Assembly (NCBI GenBank): GCA_947034885.2
Contig: OX344754.2
Location: 9,493,001-9,557,000 of the forward strand
Length of the DNA: 64,000 nucleotides
Direction of reading: 5' to 3'
DNA from: Thuidium tamariscinum
Lineage: Eukaryota > Streptophyta > Bryopsida > Hypnales > Thuidiaceae
Numbering within the stretch: position 1 is the first letter of the stretch; every line of letters starts with the position of its first letter. The notes under the pieces are model-generated. The model was not told the DNA's origin. It made no database searches and saw only the letters and a list, made by a program, of their open reading frames with translations. A program made the position numbers and the translations under genes. Positions 60,054 through 64,000 of the stretch are shown here, piece by piece.

Positions 60054-63000
60054 AGTTTTTACTTTTGATGAAGGTTTCTACCAAGAGCACAAGTATATGT
60101 ACTATCCAAAGAGGAAGGCTTTGTAAACTTAGTTGGTAAAAATATTGAAGAAGAGTAAAATTTGTAGCATTTATAAATCATTTAGTGTGATTTACATTAA
60201 ATTTCATTATTAGTGTAGGATAACAAGTTAAATAATCCATAATAGTCATCAATAGTAATGTATTCAAAATGTTTGTATTATAGGATTGTCAAGATGGTAT
60301 GATAAATTCAATAGTTTATCAAAAGTTTAATATGTTCAAAATGTTTGTATAATTACTAGAAATGTCAAAATGGTGTTAAACAAGCTCAATAATCCATCAA
60401 ATCCATAAAAAGTGTGTTGTCAAAATGTATTGCATTTACCTTGAATGAATAGATGTAATTTTTAAAAGTGTACATTGTAATTGGAATCTTGAAGTTGAAG
60501 CTTGAGAATTGTAAGGTTTTTTGGGAATGATTTTAAAGTTTGTTTTCTAACTACAAAACATTTTCATATTGCAAGATTGGGACAACATACAAATTTATTT
60601 TTATTGTTGGATGTCTCTCATCTACGACTACAAATTTTGGCACTATTACAACCTTCATTTTATATAACTTCCATTCTATATCATGGCCAATATCAAGTTA
60701 TTGATCTTGGCTCAATAATCCATTGCCTATTGAGAAGATCAAGTTGACTATATTAAGGATTGTACAACACTGTTCACATTGAAAACCTTGGAAAAAATAT
60801 TTAAATTTGGATATTTATTGTTTGATGTCTATCCAATCATATGACCAATATCAATACTAATTACAATATTCTACTAGAATCATTGTAGTAGTGAAATTTT
60901 TTAAGTGTTTCCATAAATATCCCATACTCTTTGAATTGCTTCAATTATTTCTCTCTCTATTTTTTTTGCCTACAACTCATTGCACATGTTTAAGAAGTCA
61001 CTCATTCATCCAACTTCTTCTCCAATATTGCAAGAATTAATCTCTTAGTAAAATTGCATAGATTGATTTGATTTATTCTACTAAACTTGCTTGACTAAAA
61101 TTTTAGTGTACACATTTTGTTGTTCATTTGATAGCTTATTAGAAAACATAATATGATTTGGATCCAAGAATTGTGTATTAGACCATGCTACTTTTGTTTA
61201 CTCATAAATGCTAATCTATAAGCTATTACAAGAAAGTTATTTAGGAATGATTGAAATTTAGTTGTTCACAACATACTAAATATCCATCAATTTTGAATGA
61301 TCATGTAAAATTGATGGATATTTAGTTTGTTGTGAATAACTAAAAATACAAACAATTGATTGAATTTTGAAATTGTAGTCATTTTTTTTCAAATTTTAAA
61401 TTTATTTAAATTATAGTATAAACAATGTCATTAACTAAAATATGTATGCTGTAAATTTATTGGATATTGCCATATAGGAATTGAAGGATAATTATTGATG
61501 AAGTTCAAACAAAATATTCAAACAATAGATTGAAAAATGTACATGAATGTGTATCAAATATAGATGATGTTGAAGTGATATAGAATTTTGGATACCTTGA
61601 CTTTCCTTGAATTAATATATGAGTCTAAGGAGTAAAGATCTCCTTTCAAAAATATCATGTAATTTGACCATCCCACTTTCTAGGATGTCCTTGTCACTGT
61701 ACATATTGCGCTACCTTCAATATAGTTTTTTCTATGAAGTATTCCCTATTTTAAGTAGTTTGCATTCATCTTATTGAAAAATATTGTGCATGAGCTCAAG
61801 GTCTTGTCGCTTGGAGCCTTTATACCCTTTCAAAACCTAGCTCCTCATATCTTTAGTAGTAATCTTTTCATATAAAGATTAAACATCTTTGAAACCCACT
61901 ACTAAATACTAGTGAGATACTCCTTGTTTGCAACAAGATTGATGCTTAAGGCCAAACGAATTGCATGATCATCATAGTCAATTGATGTTTTAGTGCATCA
62001 CCTAATATAAAGATTTTATTTACAATGAGAATATTTTAAAGCCTCATAGAAATCATTGTCATTGTGACTCTCAAACTGCACTTGCAATGCAAAGCATCTA
62101 TTGTACTTCAATTTGATACATTTGTTGATGCTTTGTTAAGCTTTCATGAAGTCCATAAGTTGTTGCTAGGAACCCTAATTCAACAATGTGCCTTTTGCAA
62201 CCCAGATTTTGTATCTCCATTTGAATTCTTTCATAACAAATGAATGTTTTGTTCTTTGAGCATTATCACATTTAATACTTGTGCTTATAGATTTGAATAT
62301 AATTTTGCTAATGAACAATATTTGAAATCCAAAAAACATTAATTTGGATTGAATACATTTAATGATGTAAGGCAAGACACTTTTGTCCAAGGCTTAATTA
62401 CAATTTTGATGGGGCATGGATTTCAAACTTTTTATATGTGGCCAAAATATATGTCTATGTGTTAAATCTATTTGAACAAAATAAATGTTGTGATAAAAAA
62501 AATGGATGTTCTTTGTCTAGAGCACCCCCATGTTGAAGATGTAGTGTATTAAAGTTATACAACAAATCTAGAACAATTCTATTAGGATTATAAATATAAT
62601 AATTCACTTGAAAATAGAACTTGATAATACCTTTACTAAAAGCACATTAATAGATAACATTATTGATGGATATAAGAATTTCTAGAATTGTGTATAGACA
62701 AAAAAAACACCTCAAGTAAGTTAAGAAAAAAATAAGACAATAGTTTCACTTCAAAATTAGGTGAATATTGCATCCCACTAACCTCCACTTAGCTTGATGT
62801 CAATAGTTTAAATTATAGAAATACCTTAAGTTCATTTTTTTGTCCAATGTTGATTGGAGCTATTTGCAAGCATACAAGAAAGCTAACAACATGCTATAAT
62901 GAGATCATAAAATATAGAAAAAAATTACTCTAATGGAAAATGTGTTTGAATTGACCAAATAATTAAACCACTATTTGAAATTTGGTTGTTTCTGAATAGC

Positions 63001-64000
63001 TTGTTTGTTGTTCCAAAAGTCCAAATAAAATGAAGCATGTTTTATTACATTATTGTCTTAGTAATATTTATTTTGCAATCTACTTGTATCCTACCTTCAT
63101 ATTCATTTGGTAATTTTCACTATATAATTTTATTTTATATTAAAAATTAGAGGCTAGGATAAATGTAATTTAGGTTGATAGAGCTCAATAAATTTAATCC
63201 ACTTTCAGAGTGACTAATTAAGTTTGCAATTGATAATCTTAATCCAACTTTTGCTTGGTAGCTTTTTCAAGGTAGAAAATGAATTTGTTGTGTACAAAAA
63301 TTCTACATTGTGATGTGCCAAGAATGTCTTTTTGTAGTGAAAGACTTGATTTTGAATCATGCAATTGACATTTAGTTAAATAGTCATGTTGAATAAGCAT
63401 ATAATACAATAGGATATTCTATTTATACATTAGTTTTGTGTATATATACTATTGGACATGAGGAATCTTTGTTCTTGCCTTCAAGTAAATCTTACTTTCT
63501 AGCCAAAGATGAAATGAACACTCATGTCAATGTAGACCAAATTCATCAATTCTTTAATGTATTAGTAGTTCTAACATGTGCCAAACATGACTTAGTCTAC
63601 ATCCAAACTAGCCATGGATCATTTATACCATCATTTAGCTAGCCTATTTTGGTTTAACTTGTGCTAATAGAAATCATGAAATCTTCAATTTTAATAGAAC
63701 CTAGTGCTGTCTTCTACAAAAATAAGGATCCCACTAGTGAAAACTTTATAGACACTTTAATTAAAGTACAAATCCCTCACTAGAAAAAATAGTGTAGAAA
63801 AATACAAGTGAAGAACTTTGGATAGGCTATCAAATGTTATGATTTCACATCAATTTTTTTCATCAATCAAAGTTTTTTTGCTACAATTACTTTTGTTCTA
63901 TCACTTTAAGATCAGGTGCTATAGAAACACAATTTGATAGAAATTATCATTCATGGTAAAAGTTCATCAACTTTTGCCTTCTCTCTTTGTGTTAGAAAAA
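60054..64000. other. AT-rich stretch without genes
   Basis: No gene, RNA gene or TE with clear termini, apart from one hairpin at 61257-61344. Short frames are AT-driven. Confidence 0.4.
61257..61344. repeat. Hairpin with about 38-bp arms
   Basis: TTTAGTTGTTCACAACATAC..CATCAATTTT pairs with AAAATTGATG..GTTGTGAATAACTAAA around a loop of about 12 nt. Probably a small foldback MITE; it lacks recognisable target duplication. Confidence 0.55.

Overview
The window looks like nuclear DNA of a land plant. The evidence is spliced genes with consensus GT/AG introns, an LRR gene built from one-LRR exons, a plant-type PP7 phosphatase, and many small DNA transposons in very AT-rich intergenic DNA. Genic islands (about 7.7-10.3, 24.6-28.3 and 52.2-59.7 kb) are richer in GC. 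The long AT-rich spacers and TIR/TTAA elements would fit a seed-free plant (moss, fern or lycophyte), but I cannot fix the lineage. All exon boundaries below were placed by hand from splice consensus and reading phase.

Layout. 2.5-9.5 kb (minus): the 5' part of a leucine-rich-repeat protein gene, 13 exons, continuing past the left edge. 9.5-24.07 kb: gene-poor, with a cluster of ACCRATTGG motifs, a degenerate tandem array and several TIR elements. 24.08-36.05 kb: a roughly 12-kb Mutator-like DNA transposon with terminal inverted repeats and a perfect 10-bp target duplication. It holds an apparently intact two-exon DDE/SWIM transposase gene (minus), a small two-exon gene B (plus), and a ten-exon gene C (plus) whose product starts with a ParB/sulfiredoxin-like domain. 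The first intron of gene C carries about ten units of a palindrome-centred repeat. 36.06-52 kb: a graveyard of transposons (LINE ORF1 relic, TTAA-flanked elements, a CACTA element with its TSD, several MITEs), partly nested. 53.5-58.4 kb (plus): an intact seven-exon PP7-type phosphatase gene whose long introns are made of minisatellites. 58.7-59.6 kb (minus): a single-exon linker-histone-like gene, convergent with PP7. 59.6-64 kb: AT-rich, without recognisable genes.

The most unusual object is the 12-kb element. A transposase gene, a divergently transcribed small gene and a ParB-like gene travel together between shared TIRs. The palindromic array inside the ParB-like gene is reminiscent of a clustered protein-binding site (compare parS/ParB). 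That functional link is inference. Gene C in this copy carries two in-frame TAG codons and at least one frameshift, so this copy of the cargo is probably decaying while its transposase frame is still open.
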